From: a bacterium | GTDB taxonomy: Bacteria > Spirochaetota > Leptospiria > Leptospirales > Leptonemataceae | NCBI GenBank assembly: GCA_024742665.1 | Contig: JANSYA010000002.1 | Span: forward strand, 496,001 to 560,000 | DNA length: 64,000 nucleotides | Reading direction: 5' to 3' | Part shown: one piece after another, positions 1 to 7,706 of the stretch | Numbering within the stretch: the first letter of the stretch is position 1 | Layout: every line of letters starts with the position of its first letter | Translations under genes and position numbers: made by a program | The notes under the pieces: generated by a model | What the model saw: the letters and a program-made list of their open reading frames with translations, nothing else | What the model was told of the DNA's origin: nothing | The model's database searches: none

Positions 1-401
1 GGTCGCGCGAGCCGGCGTCCCAGTGTAAGACTTGAGAGATCGTCCAGTCCACGGGAATGATCGGGTCTGAAAGAACTTTACCGCCGAACACCCGGGCCAG
101 CGAACGACCCTCATTCTCGTGTAATATTTGCTTCAGACGCGCGGCTGCTGCTGGCTTCAATCGGATCCGGACACCGAAATCCCGGTCGCCTCGCCCGGGG
201 GTATAGTGCACGCCCAGCAGGTCGGAACAGTCGATCCCGGTCGGTTTTAGCCCCATCGACCAATCGCAACTGTAAGGCGGACGGGTCCGCCACGACCTCG
301 CGGGCGGCCACATCCATTCCGGGCGCGCCCTCCGGATTGCAATGACCGCCGAAAGCCAATACGATGCTCGCAAACACGCAGCTCTGAATCGCATACCTCA
401 C
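1..401 (-). pseudogene. Frameshifted exported protein with a SecD P1-head-like domain, running off the left edge
   Basis: From the ATG at 401 the first ~49 codons read MRYAIQSCVFASIVLAFGGHC and on to VVADPSALQLRLVDG. This is an export signal with a Cys at residue 21 that could be a relaxed lipobox. That frame then degenerates into Arg-rich sequence and stops at 111. The next frame (+1) is open from about 250 to base 1 and reads coherent protein, including GIDCSDLLGVHYTP, FGVRIRLKPAAAARLKQIL and GRSLARVFGGKVLSDPIIP. The last part resembles the periplasmic P1 head subdomain of SecD. One extra base in the GGGG or AAAA run near 240-255 would join the frames, so this is either a sequencing error or a recent inactivation. 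The gene is divergent from holA. The C-terminal part lies outside the window, so full function is unknown. Confidence 0.6.
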
Positions 402-570
402 CTTCGGAGAATCTCAGTTCGCCACAGGGTGGTCAATTCATTCAAAGCGTCAGCTACCCGGCGCGGATTTAGCGGCAAGACCTGTCGTGCGGGCGGAAAA
501 GACGTGACCGGCGAAGCGCTCACTGCTACTCCGGTGGGCGCAGAGCGGATCGTCGCTCTCATGCACAATT

Positions 571-1647
571 ATGGAAGTCAAAGACCTGGCCAGTTTTCAA
601 AAGGGCCTGGATAAACTCGATCTGGAGAGCCCGGGCGTGGTCATGGTTTCCGGATCCGACATCGCCGTCGCCGACGCCCTGATCGACCGGGTGCGGGCTC
701 GCCTGCAAAAAGAAATCGGCAACTTCGAGACGATTTTGTTTTCCGGCGAAAGCGGCGACGACGAACGCTTCATCGAAGAGATCGCGAATGTGCCGCTTTT
801 CGCCCCGTACCGTTTCATTCTCGTACGCCAGGGCGAAGAGCTGTTCAAAAACCCGCTCGCCTCGAAGGCCCGCTACGCCGGCTACTCCGAAGCCTTCGCG
901 AACGCATCGCCCCGGACCGCGGTCTTCATCGTCTACGAAGGCAGCCCCGCGCAAAAGCTGGTGAAGCTCTTTCACGCGGGCGGCTTTCTGCATTTCGTAA
1001 CGCGGGACCTGTTTTCAAATCAAATCAGCGATCAGATTCGCGCGATCGCGAAGCGCCTGCACTTGAATCTCGGAGAAGAGGCCGTGCATTTGGTACGCGA
1101 ATCGGTGGAACCCAAAAGCGGCGCCATCGAACAGGTGCTACAGCGCCTGAAAGATAGTCTCCCGCAAGAACAGCTCGAACGGCCGGTCAGCCTGGACGCC
1201 ATTCGCGAAGTTTTGTTTCCCGGCCAGGGAGTGAACGCCTTCGCCTTCGTCGACGCGCTCTTCGCTCTCGATCATCGCTCGGTCGAGCGGGAGCTGATTC
1301 ATTTTAATCCGGCCAACGATAATTTCTTTTCGATCTTAAAGATCATGCTGAATCGCACGGACGAAATTCGCAAGGCGCGAATCGGGATCGGCATGGGCAT
1401 GCAGGACGCGGAGCTGATCGATTTTCTCGGACTCAAAGGCCGCCCGCCCTTTATTCAAAAGAAAATCTTGAGCCGCCTAAAACTGGAAGTGAACACATTT
1501 ACGCCGCCGCGCCTCGAAGCTGTGTACGAAATGCTGATCGATATCCAGAACGAATTTCGCAGCAATGTTCCGACCGCGCGCCACAGCCTGATCTTCCAAC
1601 GGCATATCAGCGACGTGTTCTTCAGCGCCCCGGCCCGCGGGCGTTGA
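571..1647 (+). CDS. holA: DNA polymerase III subunit delta
   Basis: The 358-residue protein matches HolA in length and layout. An N-terminal domain carries the VVMVSGSDIAVADALIDRVR segment, a degenerate AAA+ fold lacking a nucleotide-binding P-loop, as is normal for delta. The C-terminal helical collar region (about 225-350) contains FFSILKIMLNRTDEIRKAR. Delta opens the beta clamp within the clamp-loader complex in the cytoplasm. The ATG at 571 was chosen because the ATG ten bases upstream is in another frame. It is followed after 13 bases by the convergent end of the LRR gene. Assignment rests on family resemblance; there is no catalytic motif to check. Confidence 0.85.
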   Translation: MEVKDLASFQKGLDKLDLESPGVVMVSGSDIAVADALIDRVRARLQKEIGNFETILFSGESGDDERFIEEIANVPLFAPYRFILVRQGEELFKNPLASKARYAGYSEAFANASPRTAVFIVYEGSPAQKLVKLFHAGGFLHFVTRDLFSNQISDQIRAIAKRLHLNLGEEAVHLVRESVEPKSGAIEQVLQRLKDSLPQEQLERPVSLDAIREVLFPGQGVNAFAFVDALFALDHRSVERELIHFNPANDNFFSILKIMLNRTDEIRKARIGIGMGMQDAELIDFLGLKGRPPFIQKKILSRLKLEVNTFTPPRLEAVYEMLIDIQNEFRSNVPTARHSLIFQRHISDVFFSAPARGR

Positions 1648-1660
1648 GCGACCCCGCGAG

Positions 1661-4639
1661 CTACCGCCCGGCAGCGGCCAGCGCCGCGCGAAAATCATCG
1701 TCTTCGCGATAGGCGGCGAAATCCGGATCGTCTTCGAACTGCGCGGCGGTTTTTCCCAGCCGGATCGAAAGGGCGATGTATTCCAGCATGGCCGCCTTTT
1801 TTTCGAAGGTGGCGCAGACGCAGGCGAGATTATAAGCCAGCAGCGTCTCCGTAATTTTTTCCGGAAGATAATTCTGCATCGCTTCGAAGTATGCGAGATC
1901 CTGCGTTTTGCCCGCCGCGATGATCGCCAGATAGACTGAGTCGTGCACGACCTTCGCCGCGAGAATCGGAAAGCAGGCCGCGCAAATGCGCTTGATCAGC
2001 CGCCACTCTTCGTCTTCGGCGTGCGAAGCCATCAAATACAAATCGAATTTAAAATCCAGACCGCGAATCGTGATCGGCGGCTGTTCCACGCCCGCCGCGA
2101 ATTCATCCATGCGCGCCAGCAGTGCGTCCAATTTTTCCGGCGTATTCGCCGCGCTGTTTCGCCTGTGATCCTTCAAGACCTCGAAAATCGCCTTCAACTG
2201 CGAGCCGCGAACGGCATCCGCGCTCTGAGCGCTAACTTCAGACAGGAAGATCTCAAGCGGCGGCCCCGCACTTTCCGGGTCGCCCTGCACGGCGAAGCTC
2301 TGAAGCAGCCAAAGCAGGATTTCCGCGATGTACTCGCTCCGGGCATTTCGCGCGGCGGAATCCGAATGATCCGAGCCACCGGGATCATTCGCGTCCTGGT
2401 TCGCGTTCAGAAAGGGTCGCAGAAAATCGATCACGGCCTGCGGGCCCGCGGGCAGGATCGCCTTTTGAATCAGACGCGGCACGTCGTATGGTCCCGACTC
2501 GCGTTCGATAAAGTATCGCAGAGCCGCCAGGATGTGATCTTCCGAAAGATCGAAACTTTCGAAATGATCTACGAGCGGCCGCAGGACTTTATAGGCGTTG
2601 TCTTTGAGAAATTCTTCGTCCAGCTCCGGCAGCATCGCAATCAAACGAATTTTGTCCGCGGCCTCATTCGATTCGATCAGCTCCAGCACCGCCATCTGCT
2701 CCGCGCGTTCGCGCACGGCCACCTGAAAGCGCGTCAGATATTCGCCCGAAAGCACCGCCCGCACGCCTTCCTGCAAATCGCCGAAATACTCCGCGCCGTG
2801 ATACTCAAGGTTCTCATCCTGGTACTCGAAAAAGATTTCCAGCAACGCCGCGAATTCTTTTTCGCATTGTATTTTCTTGAACGCCGGCGCGAACAGCTGA
2901 TCCGCCTGATCGCCGCCGTTCGAATTGAGCATATCGCCGTGGCCGTCGCGCAGCAGCTCAATCAGAGCGCCGCTCGTAAACTCCGGAAAACAATCGTCGT
3001 AAAGCTGATCGAGCACCGTGCTTTCCATAAAGCGATGGCCGAAATCATAGTACTCGCAGGCCGCCTTAAAGCATTCGACCACGGCTTTTTGCGCCGCGGA
3101 ATCTTCGCGGCGATTGATTTCGCCCACGGCCGACAGTGTAATTTCATAGTTGTCTTCGGTTACGGATCGCAGCGAAAGAATCACGAGCGTCGTCAGACAT
3201 TCGATCGATGCATCGTCCCGAAAGACTTCGAAAGCGGATTCCAGCGCCGGCAAATGTACGATCTCGTAGTTGTCCGGCTCCTGGGCGAAATAGCCGGCCA
3301 GCGGATTGTTTTCATCGTGATAGTTTTTGTCGACGTGCAGTTTGAGATCGGCGACCGCGGCTTCGAAGTCCGCCAGCCGCTCCGCATCCACAGAAGATTC
3401 GACGCCTTTCCCGGCCGCGGCGATCTTTTCAAAGACCGCGACGACTTCGGTGATCGGCCGCAAATCACGCAGACGCTCCCGAAGTTTCCACTGAGCCAGC
3501 ACATCTTCCGAAGCCTCCAGAGTTTCAAGAGTCGGATGCTGATAGGCCGGGTCCAGATCTTCCAGTTCGTCGCAGCCGTCGATATTCAACTTCGCCAGGC
3601 GGGGCAGCTGCGCAATGGGCGCGAGATCACTTATTTCGCCGCAGTCTTCCAGAATCAATTCAACGAGCGGCAGCCCCGCCAATCCTTCTATTTCCTTGAG
3701 AGCTTCGCTGTTTTCCAGGTTGAGATATTCCAGCGATGCAAAACGAGCGAAGGCCTTGCTGTCGGGCAGGCCGTTGTACTGCGCGCGAAAGCGTTTGATT
3801 TGACGCGCGTTCTGTAGAAAATCGAGATCCACCAAACCGCACATGGACAGATCCAGATCTTCCAGCGCGGGCAGCTGACCGATCACGGCCGGCAGCGGAT
3901 GCAAATAAACTTTCTCTTCGCTCCATCGGTCCACTGGCGACATCGTGCCTTTGTTAAAGGCGTGAGCGAAGTCCAGTTTTCGCAGCGAAGTCAGACGCGC
4001 GAAACTCTCCGGCAATTTTTTTGTAATCGGCTGCTTGAACTCCAGCAGCTCCAGCGCCGTCAGTTCGCAGATCGCCCCGGGGAACTGTTCGCAGGGCAGA
4101 CCCCGCAGGCGAAGTTCGCGCAGCTGCTTGAGACGCGCAAATTCCACCGGCAAATCGGACAGCCCGCACGAAACCAGGGCCAGCTTTTCCAGATGCGCGA
4201 AGTCTCCAATCTCCGGCGGCAGCTCGCCGGTTTTCAAGTGCGATCCCCAGATTTCCAACTCTCGCAAATTCGGAAAGCGCTCTGCAATGATTCGCGTATC
4301 GGCGAAGGGATCGCGCACGACCGTATGAAAGCTTTCGACGTGCGAAAGATCCGAAGGCAGCGCCGCCAGATCGCAAAAACTCCAGAGCGTCAGAGTCTTT
4401 ATCCGCGACAATCCTTCCAGGCCGGCAGGCGGCGGAAAAGAGTCTTTCCGGCTCGCACCATAAAGCGCGAGCGCTTCCAACTGCCGCAGCTCACCCAGCT
4501 CGTCCGGCAGCGTGAAGGCCGTCGAAACATTATCAAAACGAATCTCGCGCGCATCGGGATACTGCGCCATCGCGCCAGGCTCGAAGGCGTCTTCAGATAG
4601 ATCTATACTCAGTCGCTGTTCGGCCTGATCGTACTTCAT
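1661..4639 (-). CDS. Large leucine-rich-repeat protein with TPR-like C-terminal end
   Basis: This 992-residue protein has no signal peptide, so it is probably cytoplasmic. Residues ~35-380 are leucine-rich repeats of about 23-25 residues, with the LxxLxxLxL pattern seen in LPDELGELRQLEALAL, LPPEIGDFAHLEKLALVSC and LPAVIGQLPALEDLDLSMC. The middle (~390-900) is Glu/Asp-rich, helical and without recognised motifs. The last ~60 residues (ETLLAYNLACVCATFEKKAA, then AALSIRLGKTA-like spacing and DPDFAAYREDDDFRAAL) look like the TPR-type ending common to bacterial repeat proteins. LRR proteins are abundant in Leptospira and usually mediate protein binding; the partner here is unknown. A long open frame on the opposite strand is a composition shadow. 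Confidence 0.8.
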   Translation of the reverse strand: MKYDQAEQRLSIDLSEDAFEPGAMAQYPDAREIRFDNVSTAFTLPDELGELRQLEALALYGASRKDSFPPPAGLEGLSRIKTLTLWSFCDLAALPSDLSHVESFHTVVRDPFADTRIIAERFPNLRELEIWGSHLKTGELPPEIGDFAHLEKLALVSCGLSDLPVEFARLKQLRELRLRGLPCEQFPGAICELTALELLEFKQPITKKLPESFARLTSLRKLDFAHAFNKGTMSPVDRWSEEKVYLHPLPAVIGQLPALEDLDLSMCGLVDLDFLQNARQIKRFRAQYNGLPDSKAFARFASLEYLNLENSEALKEIEGLAGLPLVELILEDCGEISDLAPIAQLPRLAKLNIDGCDELEDLDPAYQHPTLETLEASEDVLAQWKLRERLRDLRPITEVVAVFEKIAAAGKGVESSVDAERLADFEAAVADLKLHVDKNYHDENNPLAGYFAQEPDNYEIVHLPALESAFEVFRDDASIECLTTLVILSLRSVTEDNYEITLSAVGEINRREDSAAQKAVVECFKAACEYYDFGHRFMESTVLDQLYDDCFPEFTSGALIELLRDGHGDMLNSNGGDQADQLFAPAFKKIQCEKEFAALLEIFFEYQDENLEYHGAEYFGDLQEGVRAVLSGEYLTRFQVAVRERAEQMAVLELIESNEAADKIRLIAMLPELDEEFLKDNAYKVLRPLVDHFESFDLSEDHILAALRYFIERESGPYDVPRLIQKAILPAGPQAVIDFLRPFLNANQDANDPGGSDHSDSAARNARSEYIAEILLWLLQSFAVQGDPESAGPPLEIFLSEVSAQSADAVRGSQLKAIFEVLKDHRRNSAANTPEKLDALLARMDEFAAGVEQPPITIRGLDFKFDLYLMASHAEDEEWRLIKRICAACFPILAAKVVHDSVYLAIIAAGKTQDLAYFEAMQNYLPEKITETLLAYNLACVCATFEKKAAMLEYIALSIRLGKTAAQFEDDPDFAAYREDDDFRAALAAAGR

Positions 4640-4701
4640 GCGGGATCCGTCTCGTCTCCGGAGCTCCTGGCCAGGCCCCCCGTCCTGAACTGAGGCTTGT
4701 A

Positions 4702-4780
4702 AGCCAGGGGCTTTTCAGCCGGGGGATTTTTAGCCCAGGGCTTCTTAGCCAGGGGATTGTTAGCCAGGGGCTTCTTAGCC
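4702..4780. repeat. 15-bp tandem repeat, 5.3 imperfect units
   Basis: Units begin AGCC and start at 4702, 4717, 4732, 4747 and 4762, with a partial sixth at 4777. The consensus is AGCCAGGGGCTTCTT with 1-4 changes per copy. On the minus strand it directly follows the tautomerase reading frame and supplies its TAA stop at 4775-4777. Every further unit also carries a stop in that frame. Confidence 0.9.
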
Positions 4781-4960
4781 GTTTTCCAGCAGCTTGCCGG
4801 ACTTCGCCCAGTTCTCGCGGCTGACTTCGTCGATGACGATGTACGTCGCTTCCGGCGGCTTGCCGGCGACGTCCTGCATCACTTCGGTGATGCGTTTTAC
4901 GATTTCGCGTTTTTGTTCCGGCTGCAGAGCGCCGGCGACCCGTACGTTGATATAAGGCAT
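4775..4960 (-). CDS. 4-oxalocrotonate tautomerase family enzyme
   Basis: The 61-residue protein begins MPYINVRVAG. Once Met is removed, Pro1 is the catalytic base of this superfamily. The rest has the expected beta-alpha-beta length and pattern, with EQKREIVKRITEVM in the helix and ATYIVIDEVSRENWAKSG, matching 4-OT/XylH/DmpI paralogues of 60-62 residues. Such proteins form hexamers and tautomerise enol/keto acids; the physiological substrate cannot be told from sequence. No clear ribosome-binding site is seen upstream of the ATG. The stop codon lies inside the tandem repeat at 4702-4780. The gene sits between the LRR gene (same strand, downstream) and divergent cinA. Confidence 0.85.
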   Translation of the reverse strand: MPYINVRVAGALQPEQKREIVKRITEVMQDVAGKPPEATYIVIDEVSRENWAKSGKLLENG

Positions 4961-5078
4961 GCGGGATGCGACCGCGGCGCGGAACCAGTGTCAAGTTCAA
5001 AGCGCGATCGTTGATGCGCATACGATTTCGCGCAGTCGTTTTTGAACAACAAGGTGCTGGACGCCCGACCGGCGCCCG

Positions 5079-6404
5079 GTGAGCCTGTCAGCACTTATGC
5101 GCCCACCGGTTTATGTACTTTCGACGGGGACCGAACTCAGCACCGGCCGATCCATCGACACGAATGCGCCCATGATCGCGCGCACTCTCGCCGAACGCGG
5201 CTTTCCTATCGCTGGCCTGGGCACGCTGCCCGACGATACAAAAATACTGCGCGACGAGATCGATCATCTCTTGAAACGACCCGACGTGGGTATGGTCATT
5301 ATGACCGGCGGCCTGGGGCCGACCGACGACGACCTGACCGTCGACGTGCTCTCGGATCTGGCCGGCGTTCCAACCGTCGAAGACCCGGACCACCTGCGAA
5401 AACTGGAAGCCCTCGCGAAACGCTATCCCACCCGCATTCGCCTGGATAACACGCGGCGGCAGATTCGCGTGGCGGGCGGCTCGCGCGTCCTGAAAAACGA
5501 ACGCGGCCTGGCTCCCGGCATGCTCGTGACGATCGCAACCAAGGACGCCGGGTTTCCCGAGAAGTACGTCGCCGCTATGCCAGGCGTGCCCCAGGAAATG
5601 GAGCTGATGTTTCGCGGCGATTTAATTCCCGTCCTGGAAGAACGTTTCCCCGAAAGCAATCGCGCGCGCACGGTCTTCTATATTTATAACATGGGCGAGT
5701 CCACATTTCAGGCGCGCATGTTCGGTATCGTCAGGCGGGGACAGTCCGAAGAAAAGCCCCTGGCGAAACTCGAAGAGCTGCCCGAGGATTTTCGCTGGGG
5801 CGTAACCGCCGCCGCGGGACACTTAAAAGTATTCTATGAATGCGACGACGCCGCGGTCGTCGAGCGCCTGGAAGATCTCGCGAAAACGGAAATGGCGGAA
5901 CACTATCTGCCCGAAATCGCGGATCTAATGATACACAATCTGTGCGCTGAATCCGGCCGACGCATCGCCGCGGCGGAGTCCTGTACCGGCGGCCTGATCG
6001 GCAAAACTCTCACCGATCGCCCGGGCAGCTCCTCGTACTTTCTCGGCAGCCTGGTGACCTACGCGAATCAGGCGAAGAGCGCCGTGCTCGACGTAAGCCC
6101 CACGCTGCTCGAAAAATACGGGGCGGTCAGCCCGGAGTGCGCGCGGGCGATGGCGGTCGGCGCGCAGATTCGGATGGGCTCCGACTTCGCCGTCGCCGTG
6201 ACGGGCATCGCCGGACCCGACGGCGGCACGGCTTCGAAACCGGTCGGCACGGTCTTCGTCGGCGTGACCGGTCGCGGCGTTTTGGAAGATCAGGTTACGG
6301 TGCACGCGCTTTCGATTCCTCTGGATCGCGATCGCATTCGCCAGAACACGGCGCAGATCGCGCTCTTTCATCTGTATCACTATATGAAGGCCGCGCAAGC
6401 TTAA
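5079..6404 (+). CDS. cinA: CinA family protein (MoaB-like domain plus nicotinamide-nucleotide amidase domain)
   Basis: The full-length, 441-residue, two-domain CinA. Residues ~8-180 are the MoaB/MogA-like COG1058 domain, starting VYVLSTGTELSTGRSIDTNA and containing TGGLGPTDDDLTVDVL. Residues ~275-438 are the CinA-C/PncC domain with AESCTGGLIGKTLTDRPGS, FLGSLVTYANQAK and AVTGIAGPDGGT. CinA proteins remove the amide of nicotinamide mononucleotide in pyridine-nucleotide salvage, and the N-terminal domain can hydrolyse ADP-ribose. A GTG at 5079 gives this length. The ATG at 5097 (MRPPVYVLS) is an equally good start and leaves a more typical N-terminus. Confidence 0.9.
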   Translation: MSLSALMRPPVYVLSTGTELSTGRSIDTNAPMIARTLAERGFPIAGLGTLPDDTKILRDEIDHLLKRPDVGMVIMTGGLGPTDDDLTVDVLSDLAGVPTVEDPDHLRKLEALAKRYPTRIRLDNTRRQIRVAGGSRVLKNERGLAPGMLVTIATKDAGFPEKYVAAMPGVPQEMELMFRGDLIPVLEERFPESNRARTVFYIYNMGESTFQARMFGIVRRGQSEEKPLAKLEELPEDFRWGVTAAAGHLKVFYECDDAAVVERLEDLAKTEMAEHYLPEIADLMIHNLCAESGRRIAAAESCTGGLIGKTLTDRPGSSSYFLGSLVTYANQAKSAVLDVSPTLLEKYGAVSPECARAMAVGAQIRMGSDFAVAVTGIAGPDGGTASKPVGTVFVGVTGRGVLEDQVTVHALSIPLDRDRIRQNTAQIALFHLYHYMKAAQA

Positions 6405-6454
6405 GCCGCACGCCGGAAGCGGGCGGCATCCCGTTCGTATAGCCCCATATCCGC

Positions 6455-6490
6455 ATATGCAGATATTCACATATCTCAATATCTGCATAT
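6455..6490. repeat. AT-rich 13-bp perfect inverted repeat upstream of the release-factor-like gene
   Basis: The arms are ATATGCAGATATT (6455-6467) and AATATCTGCATAT (6478-6490), with a 10-base spacer. The stretch is strongly AT-rich against its GC-rich surroundings and ends 12 bases before the ATG at 6503. It could fold as a hairpin in the leader RNA or bind a dimeric regulator. Confidence 0.7.
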
Positions 6491-6502
6491 CTCAATACCC
6501 TG

Positions 6503-7093
6503 ATGAGTTCTCACGACCTGACCGCGTTTTATGAGTGGCTGGCCCTGCCACCGGACGAACTACTCGCGCAGTGCACGCGCACGCCCTTCCAGGCTTCGGG
6601 ACCCGGCGGACAAAAACGCAATCGAGTCTACAGTGCGATTCGATTGGAACATCCGCCCACAGGCCTGCGAGCCGAAAGCGGAGCCCACCGCGAGTCCGCT
6701 CGCAATCGCGCGGACGCACTGCGCAAGCTCCGACTTGCGATGGCGATTACCGGTGCAAAGCTGGTCCCGCCTGTGAGACCGCAGACAGATTCGATGTCGA
6801 AAGAATCAAGCTCCGAAAATCCGAATCGATCGACTCCTGTGATTGCGGACGCGGCCCCCCCGCCGAAATATCCGGGCTTTCGCGCGAAGATCAGCATCGA
6901 GCACCGCGACTTTCCGGCGACCGTACTACAAGCGCTCGTTGCCTTTCGCGCGAACGGTGGAGAACCCCGGGCGACCGCGGAAGGACTCGACGTGAGCACC
7001 TCGGCTTTCGTCAAGTACCTCAAACTCGACAAGGCTGTCCTGGCCGAAGCGAACGCGATCCGCAGAAACCTGGGTAAAGACAGCTTACGGTAG
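6503..7093 (+). CDS. Class I release-factor-like protein (GGQ domain, no codon-recognition domain)
   Basis: The 196-residue protein has the peptidyl-tRNA hydrolysis motif in FQASGPGGQKRNR (residues ~29-41), followed by VYSAIRLEHPPTGLRAESG, typical of the RF-1 catalytic domain. There is no PAT/SPF codon-reading domain, so it is not prfA or prfB. A second module (~125-195) contains FRAKISIEHRDFPATVLQAL and GLDVSTSAFVKYLKLD, the helical C-terminus seen in 'peptide chain release factor-like' proteins of several phyla. It differs from the basic tail of ArfB. Its probable role is release of peptide from stalled or special ribosomes, or a related hydrolysis. The downstream 7102 gene is coupled: its ribosome-binding site overlaps this stop. 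Confidence 0.8.
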   Translation: MSSHDLTAFYEWLALPPDELLAQCTRTPFQASGPGGQKRNRVYSAIRLEHPPTGLRAESGAHRESARNRADALRKLRLAMAITGAKLVPPVRPQTDSMSKESSSENPNRSTPVIADAAPPPKYPGFRAKISIEHRDFPATVLQALVAFRANGGEPRATAEGLDVSTSAFVKYLKLDKAVLAEANAIRRNLGKDSLR

Positions 7094-7101
7094 GAAAGAC
7101 T

Positions 7102-7557
7102 TTGAAATCGAACCACAAATCCCTGATTCAAATCGGCCACCAGGACGGCCCCCTCCGATATGAAGTCGCCAGTGCGATTCTCACCTGCCGGGAACTATCG
7201 CCGGATTATCTCCAGGCATGGCTGGAGGTTCGCGCAAAGGCAGATCCGAGCTCTCCGATGGAGCGCCTCGGCCCGCCAAATTTCAATCTGGACGGCTTCG
7301 TGATTCCCAGGGGACGGGGCCGGATTCGACTGAATCTCAAAGACTCGGAAAACTATCGCATGTATATGGCCGCACACGATTCCCTGTTCAATAACCGCAT
7401 CGGTCTGGAAATCATAGCGCCGGATCGGGTCTGGATCGACTGGTCCTGCTCCAGCGAGGATATCAACTACTACGACGACCGGGCCGCAGACAACGACATA
7501 TCGATCCGCTGTGTGGCGGAACTGATTCGAGACGGATACTTCGAATACACCTCTTAA
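7102..7557 (+). CDS. Hypothetical protein coupled to the release-factor-like gene
   Basis: The 151-residue protein has no recognised family, signal peptide or membrane segment. It begins at TTG 7102 with a good ribosome-binding site (TAGGAAAG, 7091-7098) formed over the stop of the upstream gene, which supports co-translation. It is mixed alpha/beta in appearance, with NLDGFVIPRGRGRIRLNL and an acidic C-terminus including DWSCSSEDINYYDDRAADND. The acidic, small, single-domain character would suit an immunity-like or binding protein, but nothing in the neighbourhood supports a toxin partner, so no function is proposed. Confidence 0.7.
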   Translation: MKSNHKSLIQIGHQDGPLRYEVASAILTCRELSPDYLQAWLEVRAKADPSSPMERLGPPNFNLDGFVIPRGRGRIRLNLKDSENYRMYMAAHDSLFNNRIGLEIIAPDRVWIDWSCSSEDINYYDDRAADNDISIRCVAELIRDGYFEYTS

Positions 7558-7559
7558 GC

Positions 7560-7618
7560 CCGCAGACCTGCGGTCCACCCCGCATGCCTACGGTCTGCTT
7601 GTCGCGGGCCTACGGCCC
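7560..7618 (+). terminator. Two GC-rich hairpins after the 7102 gene, possible terminator
   Basis: CCGCAGACCTGCGG (7560-7573) and GGGCCTACGGCCC (7606-7618) each fold into a 5-bp stem with a short loop directly downstream of the stop at 7557. No clear T-run follows, so intrinsic termination is uncertain. Confidence 0.35.
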
Positions 7619-7706
7619 ACTTTGGTGAACAACTTATCCACGCAGAACCTGAGCGGGTAATTTCAATTTCTATTGCGACATAATCCAGAGCCGGTAGAAT
7701 GGTGCT

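Noticed and set aside
342-614. Plus-strand frame overlapping the holA start
   Set aside because: No protein-like composition; it crosses both the divergent start at 401 and the holA start at 571.
1943-3817. Open frame of 624 codons opposite the LRR gene
   Set aside because: It is the antisense frame of a GC-rich real gene. Its protein is rich in Arg, Gln, His and Phe with no domain pattern, whereas the minus-strand frame has clear LRR repeats.
3899-4600. Plus-strand frame of 233 codons over the N-terminal LRR region
   Set aside because: Antisense shadow with low-complexity basic composition and no start signal.
4593-5021. Minus-strand frame of 142 codons running through the 15-bp repeat
   Set aside because: It overlaps the tautomerase, whose Pro1 and family pattern are clear. 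The repeat part reads as Ser-Pro-Trp-Leu pentads, but nothing supports its expression.
7634-7642. TTATCCACG resembling a DnaA box
   Set aside because: A single near-match (one mismatch to TTATNCACA) without a cluster, AT-rich unwinding element or dnaA/dnaN neighbours is no evidence of an origin.
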